From DASWUD01 sp036401755 (lineage in GTDB: Bacteria; Pseudomonadota; Gammaproteobacteria; Thiohalomonadales; Thiohalomonadaceae), in the NCBI GenBank assembly GCA_036401755.1, contig DASWUD010000029.1:1-5085 (forward strand): DNA of 5,085 nucleotides, in the 5' to 3' direction. The notes beneath the pieces are model-generated. The model was not told where the DNA came from, did no database searches, and was given only the letters and a program-made list of their open reading frames with translations. This document shows, one piece after another, positions 1 through 5,085 of this stretch. Position 1 is the first letter of the stretch, and each line of letters begins with the position of its first letter. A program made the translations under genes and the position numbers.

Positions 1-424
1 CGAAGTGGCCAACGCCAGGGAAGAGGGCGTGCAATTCCTATGGAACCGCCAGCCGGTCGCCATCGTCGGCAACGGCAAGGTGGAAGGCGTGAAGGTGGTG
101 ACCACCGAAATGGGACCGCCCGATGCGCGCGGCCGCCGTACCCCGCAGGTAGTGGCCGGTTCCGAAGAGATCATTCCCGCTGATCGCGTCATCATTGCCT
201 TCGGTTTCCGCCCCAATCCTGCGCCATGGTTCAAGGAGTTCGGTATCGAGGTGGATGAGCGTGGCCGCGTCAAGGCACCGGCTACACAGGAATACAAATA
301 CCAGACGACCAACAAGAAGGTCTTCGCCGGTGGCGACATGGTGCGCGGCTCCGACCTGGTGGTCACCGCCATCTGGGAAGGGCGCCAGGCCGCAGAAGGT
401 ATTCTCGATTACCTGAACGTCTGA
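1..424 (+). CDS. gltD: Glutamate synthase (NADPH) small subunit, C-terminal fragment
   Basis: This is the last 140 codons of a gene that begins left of the window; the first whole codon is at 2-4 and the stop is TGA at 422-424. The small subunit of glutamate synthase is an FAD and Fe-S flavoprotein that takes electrons from NADPH and passes them to the large subunit, which makes glutamate from glutamine and 2-oxoglutarate. The fragment carries the hallmarks of the family's C-terminal FAD/NAD-binding part: a VIIAFGF stretch, then YQTTNKKVFAGGD (FAGGD codons at 323-337), then VRGSDLVVTAIWEGRQAAEGI, ending IleLeuAspTyrLeuAsnVal. This tail closely resembles E. coli GltD as I remember it. The family is usually about 470-490 residues, so roughly 70% of the gene is missing. 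hemE follows 85 bp later, as in several gammaproteobacteria. Related flavoproteins (AegA-like, dihydropyrimidine dehydrogenase small part) share this fold, but the hemE neighbour favours GltD. Confidence 0.92.
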   Translation, partial: EVANAREEGVQFLWNRQPVAIVGNGKVEGVKVVTTEMGPPDARGRRTPQVVAGSEEIIPADRVIIAFGFRPNPAPWFKEFGIEVDERGRVKAPATQEYKYQTTNKKVFAGGDMVRGSDLVVTAIWEGRQAAEGILDYLNV

Positions 425-443
425 TCGTTCTGTTTATTTTGCT

Positions 444-497
444 ACGGCGCCGCAGATCGGAGGCTACTGCCTTGCGGTCGGGCGCCGTCGGTTTTTT
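444..497 (+). terminator. Branched hairpin plus T-run between gltD and hemE, probable intrinsic terminator or attenuator
   Basis: ACGGCGCC at 444-451 pairs perfectly with GGCGCCGT at 481-488. Inside the loop, CGCA (452-455) can pair with TGCG (473-476), and AGGC (461-464) pairs with GCCT (469-472) around a TACT loop. Six T residues follow at 492-497 after a three-base CGG spacer. A GC-rich stem followed by a T-run is the form of a Rho-independent terminator, here placed for transcripts leaving gltD. The three-base gap makes it less than ideal, so it may be leaky. The hemE Shine-Dalgarno sequence starts on the very next base, so read-through or a promoter inside the gap is needed for hemE expression. 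Confidence 0.6.
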
Positions 498-505
498 AAG
501 GGGAG
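498..505 (+). promoter_or_regulatory. hemE ribosome binding site
   Basis: AAGGGGAG lies four bases before the ATG at 510 and abuts the T-run of the upstream hairpin. It fixes the hemE start, which also matches the usual N-terminus of the family. Its position directly behind the terminator-like structure is unusual. Confidence 0.75.
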
Positions 506-509
506 TGTT

Positions 510-1574
510 ATGTCCGAGTTGAAGAACGATCGTTTCCTGCGCGCACTGCTCAAGCAGCCGGTGGATGTCACTCCGGTATGGATGATGCGTCAGGCGGGGC
601 GCTATCTGCCCGAGTATCGCGCCACCCGCGCCAAGGCGGGCAGCTTCATGGACCTCTGCATGAATCCTGAGCTGGCTTGCGAAGTGACGATTCAGCCGCT
701 CGATCGTTTTCCTCTCGATGCCGCCATCCTCTTCTCCGACATTCTCACCGTGCCCGATGCCATGGGTTTGCAGCTGCGCTTCGCCGAAGGTGAAGGGCCG
801 ATCTTCGACAAGCCGGTGCGCAGCGCCGCCGATGTGGAGCGTCTGCCGATTCCCGATCCGGAAGGCGAACTGAAGTATGTGATGGATGCAGTGCGTACCA
901 TCCGCCGCGAACTCAATGGCCGCGTGCCGCTCATCGGTTTCTCCGGCAGCCCGTGGACCCTTGCCACCTACATGGTGGAAGGCGGCTCTTCCAAGGAGTT
1001 CGCCAAGGTGAAGGGGATGATGTACGACCGCCCCGACCTGATGCACAAGCTGCTCGACACCACCGCGCAATCAGTCACCAGCTATCTCAATGCGCAGATC
1101 GCCGCCGGCGCCCAGGCGGTGAGGATCTTCGACACCTGGGGCGGCATGCTCACCCCGCGTGATTTCAAAGAGTTTTCATTGCGCTACATGAGCCAGATCA
1201 TCGCCGGCCTTACCCGCGAAGCCGAAGGGCGCAAGGTGCCGGTGATCCTCTTCACCAAGGGGGGCGGCCAGTGGCTAGAAGCGATGGCGGAGAGTGGTGC
1301 CGATGGACTTGGTCTTGATTGGACCACCGATATCGGCGAAGCGCGCCGGCGCGTCGGCCACAAGGTCGCGCTGCAGGGCAACATGGACCCGTCCGTCCTC
1401 TATGCCTCGCCGGAACGCATCCGCGCCGAAGTGGCCGCGATCCTCGCCAGCTACGGCAAGGGCAGCGGCCATGTCTTCAACCTCGGCCACGGCATTCATC
1501 AGCACGTGGAACCCGACCATGCCGCCGCCTTTGTCCAGGCGGTGCATGAATTGAGCGCACCCTTCCACCAGTAG
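510..1574 (+). CDS. hemE: Uroporphyrinogen III decarboxylase
   Basis: HemE removes the four acetate carboxyl groups of uroporphyrinogen III to give coproporphyrinogen III, a cytoplasmic, cofactor-free step of haem synthesis. The 354-residue product has the same length as E. coli HemE and reads nearly collinearly with it. Family motifs seen are PVWMMRQAGRYLPEY at residues 22-36 (substrate-carboxylate arginines R27 and R31), LFSDIL with D77 (matching the catalytic Asp86 of the human enzyme), GFSGSPWTLATYMVEGG at 143-159 with Y154 (human Tyr164), FTKGGGQWLEAMAE, LDWTTD, LQGNMDP, and FNLGHGIHQ near 323-331 with H327. The ATG is supported by AAGGGGAG and by the typical N-terminus MSELKNDRFLRALL. 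The gene ends with tandem stops TAG TAG at 1572-1577. No residue expected in the active site is missing. It lies after gltD, separated by a terminator-like hairpin. No clear U-tract terminator follows, so transcription may continue towards the barrel gene. Confidence 0.98.
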   Translation: MSELKNDRFLRALLKQPVDVTPVWMMRQAGRYLPEYRATRAKAGSFMDLCMNPELACEVTIQPLDRFPLDAAILFSDILTVPDAMGLQLRFAEGEGPIFDKPVRSAADVERLPIPDPEGELKYVMDAVRTIRRELNGRVPLIGFSGSPWTLATYMVEGGSSKEFAKVKGMMYDRPDLMHKLLDTTAQSVTSYLNAQIAAGAQAVRIFDTWGGMLTPRDFKEFSLRYMSQIIAGLTREAEGRKVPVILFTKGGGQWLEAMAESGADGLGLDWTTDIGEARRRVGHKVALQGNMDPSVLYASPERIRAEVAAILASYGKGSGHVFNLGHGIHQHVEPDHAAAFVQAVHELSAPFHQ

Positions 1575-1597
1575 TAGCCGTTGTGCATTCGGTCGCT

Positions 1598-1625
1598 GAA
1601 TTTAATTCCGTTTGTACTATTCTGA
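1598..1625 (+). promoter_or_regulatory. Possible sigma-E-type promoter for the outer-membrane protein gene
   Basis: GAATTT at 1598-1603 differs by one base from the classical sigma-E -35 element GAACTT. After a 17-base spacer, TCTGA at 1621-1625 matches the classical -10 element. Envelope-stress sigma factors often drive outer-membrane protein genes, which fits the gene that starts at 1720. Transcription would begin near 1630 and give a leader of about 90 bases. A sigma-70 reading (TACTAT at 1615-1620 as -10) is also possible but lacks a convincing -35. Motif matches this short occur by chance, so this is a suggestion only. Confidence 0.3.
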
Positions 1626-1655
1626 AAAACAGGGAAGGGTGATCTGAGGTCATCC

Positions 1656-1676
1656 ATGGTTGTCTGCACTTTATGA
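1656..1676 (+). other. Six-codon mini reading frame in the leader
   Basis: ATG at 1656 opens a frame encoding MVVCTL and ends with TGA at 1674-1676. TGAGG at 1645-1649 stands six bases before the ATG, a normal Shine-Dalgarno distance. The stop codon falls in the loop of the hairpin at 1661-1685, so a translating ribosome would disrupt the left arm of that stem. This could be a leader peptide, but six codons after a purine-rich stretch can easily arise by chance. Confidence 0.15.
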
Positions 1677-1685
1677 TTGCAGGCA
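1661..1685 (+). promoter_or_regulatory. Hairpin in the 5' leader of the barrel gene
   Basis: TGTCTGCA (1661-1668) pairs with TGCAGGCA (1678-1685) over eight base pairs, one of them G-U, around a nine-base loop. It sits 24 bases before the Shine-Dalgarno sequence of the next gene and is not followed by a T-run, so it does not look like an intrinsic terminator. It could influence leader stability or translation, or be the end of the hemE transcript in a Rho-dependent setting. Confidence 0.35.
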
Positions 1686-1719
1686 CGGCGAATAAATAAT
1701 CACAAGGTAGGAGATCATC

Positions 1720-2337
1720 ATGAAGCGATTGAACTGGGCCTTTGCACTATTATTGTTAGCCTTCACCGTACCGGCAGCGGCCGTCACCGACATCAATATT
1801 TTTCTGGGGCAGAAGAGCCTGGATAGCGCCGACTGGGGTGCCGGTTCCGAGATGGGTGCCGGTGTGTCGTTGGATGAGCAGGGCGAGTTCGGCATCCTGA
1901 TGAACTTTGCCGGCTACAACTGGCCGGTGAGCATCGCAGTCGACCTGCTGGGCTCTTCGGACGAAGTTGATTATTACGACACTTACTACAATAGTTATGG
2001 TCGTGTGACGGCGAGCACCAGCGAGCTGGACCTCGGTGTGCGCAAGGTGTTTGGCATCTACGGCACGTCCTTGCACCCCTATGTTGGCGGTGGCTTGGCA
2101 CTGGTTACAGGGACTATCGAGGACCAGGTATTCTATGTTGGCAGTTACGACGATTCAGACTCAGGCACGGGGCTCTGGCTGAACGGCGGTATCTTTTGGT
2201 CGATTGGCCATTTCAATATCGGCCTTGATGCAAGATACTCCGAGGCAGATGTTACCCTGCTCTCATATTACGGTAATCCGGTTACCGTCAATGCCGGTGG
2301 TAGCCACGCTGGTCTCATCGTCGGATACAGTTGGTAG
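1720..2337 (+). CDS. Outer-membrane beta-barrel protein, function unknown
   Basis: The 205-residue product begins with a signal peptide: a short basic start (MKRLN), a hydrophobic core at residues 6-17, and a PAAA cleavage signal that predicts cutting after about A21. The mature part is a run of amphipathic strands with alternating residues and glycine/aromatic girdles, for example around 55-66, 69-78, 101-112 (ELDLGVRKVFG), 118-133 (PYVGGGLALVTG), 150-163, 164-178 and 195-205. This suggests a small barrel of about eight strands of the OmpA/OmpW-like size. It ends GLIVGYSW with a terminal aromatic residue, as BAM substrates do. Two probable outer loops are rich in Asp, Ser and Tyr (79-93 and 135-148). 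AGGAG at 1709-1713, six bases before the ATG, fixes the start. G+C is about 55% by hand count over 1741-2280, lower than its neighbours, and early leucines use CTA and TTA/TTG codons. I recognise no specific family and no enzyme motif; a porin, adhesin or structural role cannot be told apart. Confidence 0.85.
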   Translation: MKRLNWAFALLLLAFTVPAAAVTDINIFLGQKSLDSADWGAGSEMGAGVSLDEQGEFGILMNFAGYNWPVSIAVDLLGSSDEVDYYDTYYNSYGRVTASTSELDLGVRKVFGIYGTSLHPYVGGGLALVTGTIEDQVFYVGSYDDSDSGTGLWLNGGIFWSIGHFNIGLDARYSEADVTLLSYYGNPVTVNAGGSHAGLIVGYSW

Positions 2338-2366
2338 CTGTTGCGCTTTATCCCCTTCGCACCACA

Positions 2367-2408
2367 GACTGCCTGGGAAACCGTCCCCGGGCAGTCGTCT
2401 CTTCTCTC
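2367..2408 (+). terminator. Hairpin terminator after the outer-membrane protein gene
   Basis: Bases 2367-2377 pair with 2386-2396 over 11 base pairs (GACTGCC with GGCAGTC, one G-U, then GGG with CCC) around an eight-base loop. A pyrimidine-rich tail (GTCTCTTCTCTCC) follows rather than a pure T-run. It lies 30 bases after the barrel gene's stop codon, in the right place to end its transcript and keep it from running into the convergent operon. The - strand side has no T-rich tail, so it is probably directional. Confidence 0.6.
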
Positions 2409-2468
2409 CGCACACTTTCGCAGTAGGAGTCTACTTCCTGCAAACCGGACTATCCTGAAGATGTGGAT

Positions 2469-2483
2469 ACCCCGCGTAGGGGT
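2469..2483 (-). other. Small hairpin behind the DHH gene
   Basis: ACCCC at 2469-2473 pairs with GGGGT at 2479-2483 around a five-base loop. It lies 8 bases past the stop codon of the - strand gene. No T-run follows on the - strand, so it is at best a weak terminator or a 3'-end stabilising stem for the dapF-DUF484-xerC-DHH transcript. Confidence 0.3.
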
Positions 2484-2491
2484 GAACTGAA

Positions 2492-3448
2492 TCAGCGGTA
2501 GTTATTTCTGAAGGCTTCGATGAAGCTATCGAGCTCCGTTTCTGGCAGACAATTGATCCCGGCGGCCGCCTTGCGGCCACCGCCGCTGGGGAAGGCACGG
2601 CAAAGGGTGTCCGCACCGCTGGGATTGTTGCGGGGGGCGCGCACACTGACCTGAAACCCACCGGTGGGTAATCCGGAAAGGATGGCGTGCGCCCGCGCCG
2701 GTGAACGATCCACCAGTTCGTTGGCAAAGACACCACTGGCCCGTCGTGCCCATGGGGCATTGGGCAGAATGTAGACGGCGATATGTTCCTCGGTTACCTC
2801 CGGTCGCACTGCGGCTATCTTCGCCATGTCCACGCGATAGCCATCGCGCAATACTGCAAATGACCTTTCATTCGCAATGAATTCGAATGGATCCGTATAG
2901 GGATGAAGCAGACGGAACAGCTCATCCGGGGGGAAGAATATCTCATCACCCTCGCCATAACCGTTGTAGTTAAGCAACGTTCCCAGTTCACTCAGTTGCT
3001 CCAGTTGTGACGCTGAGAGGGCGAGCGGACGGGCAGCTTCGCGCGCCTGCACAGGAAAGTTGTCGCCGAAGGCGCCGGTCACTGCCCAGGCACAAAAACG
3101 GCCGTGCAGGTAGTTATTGACCAGCAGACTGGTGCAAATCTCGGGCGAGGTATCGATGTGTGCCTCGAGCGAGGCGTGTGCGGGAACATCCCCGGCATAG
3201 TGGTGATCGAAATAGCGCACCACCACCCCCTTCGCCAGCAGCCCCAGCAGCGCCTCGCGATTTTTGTCGAGGGAGATGTCGAGTACGGTGACGTGATCGC
3301 CCGCTTGCGCCGTTACCCGCTGCAGCAGGGAGATATCCCGTTTGGGGCCGCTGACCAGCACGCCCTCTTGCGGGTCGGCGAGGCGCAACTGCTGCAGTGC
3401 GCACAAGCCATCGGCATCGCCATTGAAGACGTCAATGTACTTCGTCAT
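2492..3448 (-). CDS. DHH-family phosphoesterase with DHHA1-type C-terminus
   Basis: The 318-residue protein carries the metal-binding motifs of the DHH phosphoesterase superfamily. FNGDADG at residues 8-14 (D11, D13) is motif I, VLD with D57 is motif II, YFDHHYAGD at 79-87 (D81-H82-H83) is the name-giving motif III, and GAFGDN with D129 is a likely motif IV. Near the C-terminus GGGRKAAAG at 289-297 matches the glycine-rich substrate-binding motif of DHHA1 domains, except that the usual histidine after GGG is arginine. Length and order resemble NrnA-type oligoribonuclease/pAp phosphatases (about 310-320 residues), so a cytoplasmic Mn-dependent phosphodiesterase acting on short RNA, pAp or a cyclic dinucleotide is a reasonable inference, but the substrate is unknown. 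No membrane segment or signal peptide is seen. The start at 3446-3448 is chosen for AAGGAG upstream and because motif I begins eight residues in; the open frame runs further upstream, but there it is only antiphase xerC sequence. It is the last gene of the operon, where E. coli has yigB. Confidence 0.88.
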   Translation of the reverse strand: MTKYIDVFNGDADGLCALQQLRLADPQEGVLVSGPKRDISLLQRVTAQAGDHVTVLDISLDKNREALLGLLAKGVVVRYFDHHYAGDVPAHASLEAHIDTSPEICTSLLVNNYLHGRFCAWAVTGAFGDNFPVQAREAARPLALSASQLEQLSELGTLLNYNGYGEGDEIFFPPDELFRLLHPYTDPFEFIANERSFAVLRDGYRVDMAKIAAVRPEVTEEHIAVYILPNAPWARRASGVFANELVDRSPARAHAILSGLPTGGFQVSVRAPRNNPSGADTLCRAFPSGGGRKAAAGINCLPETELDSFIEAFRNNYR

Positions 3449-3455
3449 GTGAAAT

Positions 3456-4364
3456 TTACTCCTTGCGGCGCCGGGTAGCGCGGGGATGCGCCTGATCGTA
3501 GACCCTGGCCAGATGCTGAAAATCGAGATGGGTGTAGACCTGGGTGGTGGCGATATCGGCGTGACCGAGCAGCTCCTGTACCGCGCGCAGATCGCCACTC
3601 GATTCGAGCAGATGGGTGGCGAAGGAGTGACGCAGCATGTGGGGGTGGAGCGAGCTGTCGATGCCCTGCTTGATCGACCAGTGGTGCAGCCGCTGCTGTA
3701 CGCTGCGCGCTGACAGGCGCTGGCCGGTGCGGCTGATGAACAGCGCCTTCTGCTCCAGAGGTGCAAGCACTACGCGCACCGTGAGCCACTGTTCGATGGC
3801 GGCCAGTGCGTGGCGCCCCACCGGTACCACACGGCTCTTCGCCCCCTTGCCGGTTACCCGAAGCGTGCCATCGCGGCTGTCGATGCTGTCGATATCGAGC
3901 GAGAGCAGCTCGGCAAGGCGCAGCCCGGAGGAGTAGAAGAGCTCCATGATCGCCTTGTCGCGCAGTGCCAGCGGATCATCAGCGCGGATCTCCAGCAGGC
4001 GTGCCGTCTGATCGACATTGAGGTGTTTGGGTAGACGCTTTTCCGATCGGGGGGCGGGAATATCGACGCCCGGGTTGTGGCTGGCGACTCCTTCACCGAT
4101 CAGGTAGTTAAAGAAGGAGCGCAGCGCAGAGAGTTCGCGTTGCAGGCTGCGTCCCCCCAGACCATTGCGGTGACGCCATGCCACATAGGCGCGCACCTGC
4201 ATGGCATCGAGCTCGTTCCATGCGCCAAGTGACTGGCGATCGGCAAATTCGTCGAGGCGAAGGAGGTCGCGCCGGTAGTTGGCGACGGTGTGCTCTGAAA
4301 GGCGCCGTTGGTGCTGCAGGTGAGCAAGGAACCGCTCGACCCATTCCGCACGGCTGGATTCCAC
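3456..4364 (-). CDS. xerC: Site-specific tyrosine recombinase XerC
   Basis: XerC works with XerD at the chromosomal dif site to resolve chromosome dimers at division. The 302-residue protein has the N-terminal SAM-like core-binding domain (about residues 5-90, with LSEHTVANYRRDL and LSALRSFFNYL) and the C-terminal catalytic domain. All catalytic residues are present: R149 (SSGLRLAEL), K173 (TGKGAKSR), H242 and R245 (HPHMLRHSFATH), H268 (ELLGHADI) and the nucleophile Y277 (TTQVYTHLDF). The tail QHLARVYDQAHPRA matches XerC rather than XerD as I recall them. Length is close to the 298 residues of E. coli XerC. I chose GTG at 4364-4362 because GGAAGGG stands five bases upstream and the resulting N-terminus aligns with the family. 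An upstream ATG at 4493 would add 43 residues of low-complexity sequence overlapping the DUF484 gene. The DUF484 stop is 2 bp upstream and the DHH gene starts 7 bp downstream. Confidence 0.96.
   Translation of the reverse strand: MESSRAEWVERFLAHLQHQRRLSEHTVANYRRDLLRLDEFADRQSLGAWNELDAMQVRAYVAWRHRNGLGGRSLQRELSALRSFFNYLIGEGVASHNPGVDIPAPRSEKRLPKHLNVDQTARLLEIRADDPLALRDKAIMELFYSSGLRLAELLSLDIDSIDSRDGTLRVTGKGAKSRVVPVGRHALAAIEQWLTVRVVLAPLEQKALFISRTGQRLSARSVQQRLHHWSIKQGIDSSLHPHMLRHSFATHLLESSGDLRAVQELLGHADIATTQVYTHLDFQHLARVYDQAHPRATRRRKE
3459..3464 (-). promoter_or_regulatory. Ribosome binding site of the DHH gene, inside the end of xerC
   Basis: AAGGAG on the - strand lies ten bases before the ATG at 3448. 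It is made of the last sense codons of xerC, and the xerC stop TAA (3458-3456) follows at once. It decides the start of the DHH gene over the long upstream open frame and implies translational linkage with xerC. Confidence 0.75.
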
Positions 4365-4366
4365 GG

Positions 4367-5056
4367 CTACCCTTCCCGATGGGCGCGCAGGATGCGTGTG
4401 GCCACCGCGCCCAGATGGTTGACGAACAGGGTGCCCATCTCGGCGTGGTAACGCTTGGCATCGATGCTGCCAATGGCGAGCAAGCCGAGACACTCATCCT
4501 GGGGCGTTTCGCACAGCGGGATGAGCACGGCGGAGGCGATCTCCTCACTGCGACTGCCGAACAGAAAACGCAGTTGCTCGGGGCGCAAATGGCCACAGAT
4601 CGCACGGCGATTGTGCAGTACCGTCTGGAAATGTTTTAGCACCGGGGCGTCACGGCGCACCTCATTCACCCCGTCACCGAACAGATGGAGCTCCACCGCG
4701 TCGGCATGGAAATCATCTTGCAGCCCCTGGCGCATGCGCACCACCGCATCATCGATCCCGCTGCTGTCGATCAGGGTGAGGATCATGCTCTGCAGGCGCT
4801 CCAGCAGCGCCTCGTTGGTGCGCGCTGATTGTGAAAGGTGGTGCAGTTGTTTTTTTAATGCCTGCTTCTGTTCGCGCATCAGGCCAACTTGGCGCTCGAT
4901 AAGGGAGATCGCCTGGCCGCCGTGGGGATGGGGCAGGGTCAACTCTTCAAGCAGATACTCATGGCGTCGAAAGAAATCGGGATGCCTGCGCAGGTAGTCG
5001 GCAATCTCGCGCTCCTGAGCGAGTGTCGTTTCGCTGGCTTCGCCATGCTCGTTCAT
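4367..5056 (-). CDS. DUF484 family protein (YigA-like)
   Basis: The 229-residue protein matches the DUF484 pattern. A conserved N-terminal helix reads IADYLRRHPDFFRRHEYLLEEL at about 18-39 and is followed by LPHPHGGQAISLIERQ at 41-56. Next comes a probable coiled coil at 53-90 with the family's AR.N motif (78-81), then a GAF-like domain to the C-terminus with LIPLCE, LGLLAIGSIDAKRYHAEMGTLF and a final helix. E. coli YigA has 235 residues and holds the same place between dapF and xerC. The role is not established; the GAF-like fold suggests ligand or protein binding, and the constant link to xerC hints at a connection with recombination or division, which is inference only. The ATG at 5056-5054 overlaps the dapF stop as ATGA, so translation is probably coupled; a GAGGGA stretch eleven bases upstream is a rather distant Shine-Dalgarno sequence. 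No signal peptide or membrane segment is seen. Confidence 0.92.
   Translation of the reverse strand: MNEHGEASETTLAQEREIADYLRRHPDFFRRHEYLLEELTLPHPHGGQAISLIERQVGLMREQKQALKKQLHHLSQSARTNEALLERLQSMILTLIDSSGIDDAVVRMRQGLQDDFHADAVELHLFGDGVNEVRRDAPVLKHFQTVLHNRRAICGHLRPEQLRFLFGSRSEEIASAVLIPLCETPQDECLGLLAIGSIDAKRYHAEMGTLFVNHLGAVATRILRAHREG
4370..4376 (-). promoter_or_regulatory. xerC ribosome binding site
   Basis: GGAAGGG on the - strand lies five bases before the GTG at 4364 and overlaps the last codons of the DUF484 gene. It supports the GTG as the xerC start, since the alternative upstream ATG would run 127 bases into the neighbouring gene. Confidence 0.65.
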
Positions 5057-5085
5057 AGTTCGATGGTTCCCTCGAATACATGAGT
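5053..5085 (-). CDS. dapF: Diaminopimelate epimerase, last ten codons
   Basis: Reading in from the right edge on the - strand, the codons give THVFEGTIEL followed by TGA at 5055-5053. This is the typical C-terminus of DapF, which follows the conserved MTGPA stretch that would lie just outside the window. DapF converts LL- to meso-diaminopimelate for lysine and peptidoglycan synthesis. The identification rests on only ten residues, but is strengthened by the conserved order dapF, DUF484, xerC and by the ATGA overlap with the next gene. Confidence 0.8.
   Translation of the reverse strand, partial: THVFEGTIEL

Noticed and set aside
363..1070. 235-codon open frame on the - strand opposite hemE
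   Set aside because: It lies antisense to a gene with unambiguous family motifs, its protein has no recognisable domain, and it is rich in His, Arg and Ala as expected of an antiphase frame in GC-rich DNA.
1575..1719. Riboswitch, tRNA or small RNA gene in the hemE-barrel gap
   Set aside because: There is one simple hairpin and no cloverleaf or known aptamer core; the region is too short and unstructured to support such a call.
2420..2441. Second inverted repeat in the convergent junction (AGTAG 2422-2426 with CTACT 2431-2435)
   Set aside because: It has only five base pairs and no T-run on either strand, well within chance expectation; the hairpin at 2367-2396 is far stronger.
3449..3766. 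106-codon N-terminal extension of the DHH gene frame
   Set aside because: It overlaps the xerC catalytic domain in another frame, is Arg/Ser-rich and low in complexity, and a proper Shine-Dalgarno sequence and ATG lie just before motif I.
4365..4493. 43-residue N-terminal extension of XerC starting from an upstream ATG
   Set aside because: It overlaps the conserved C-terminal part of the DUF484 gene, does not resemble XerC, and the GTG at 4364 has a good ribosome binding site and gives the normal family length.
4178..4639. 153-codon open frame on the + strand across xerC and the DUF484 gene
   Set aside because: It straddles the junction of two real - strand genes and has no recognisable motif; it is a shadow frame.
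1..5085. Insertion sequence, CRISPR array, attachment site or defence/toxin system
   Set aside because: There are no tandem spaced repeats, no transposase or integrase other than the housekeeping XerC, no long terminal inverted or direct repeats, and no toxin-antitoxin-like gene pair. The hoped-for new multi-gene system is not evident here.

Overview
The window looks like a gammaproteobacterial chromosome segment of fairly high G+C content. Two observations support this. The + strand order of a glutamate synthase small subunit followed by hemE, and the - strand order of dapF, a DUF484 gene and xerC, are both layouts familiar from gammaproteobacteria. The HemE and XerC proteins also read very close to what I recall of the E. 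coli proteins. I cannot name a genus; a purple-sulfur or sulfur-oxidiser type relative is possible but is only a guess.

Layout. Bases 1-424 (+) are the C-terminal part of gltD. Bases 425-509 hold a branched hairpin with a run of six T, followed directly by the hemE ribosome binding site. Bases 510-1574 (+) are complete hemE. Bases 1575-1719 are an AT-richer leader with a sigma-E-like promoter candidate, a six-codon mini reading frame and an 8-bp hairpin. Bases 1720-2337 (+) encode a 205-residue outer-membrane beta-barrel protein of unknown role, lower in G+C than its neighbours. Bases 2338-2491 are the convergent junction, with a strong terminator-like hairpin for the + strand.

From 2492 to the right edge everything lies on the - strand and forms one compact operon, read right to left. 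It runs dapF (last 10 codons plus stop, 5053-5085), a DUF484 gene (4367-5056), xerC (3456-4364) and a DHH-family phosphoesterase gene (2492-3448). dapF and DUF484 share an ATGA overlap, DUF484 and xerC are 2 bp apart, and xerC and the DHH gene are 7 bp apart with the Shine-Dalgarno sequence lying over the xerC stop. In E. coli the gene after xerC is the HAD phosphatase yigB; here it is a DHH protein.

The genes are mostly housekeeping: glutamate synthesis (gltD), haem synthesis (hemE), diaminopimelate/lysine and peptidoglycan precursor synthesis (dapF), and chromosome dimer resolution (xerC). The less understood parts are the DHH protein, the DUF484 protein and the barrel protein with its leader. 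I did not find a mobile element, CRISPR array, tRNA, rRNA or a clearly new multi-gene system. There is no gene-free stretch longer than 300 bases.
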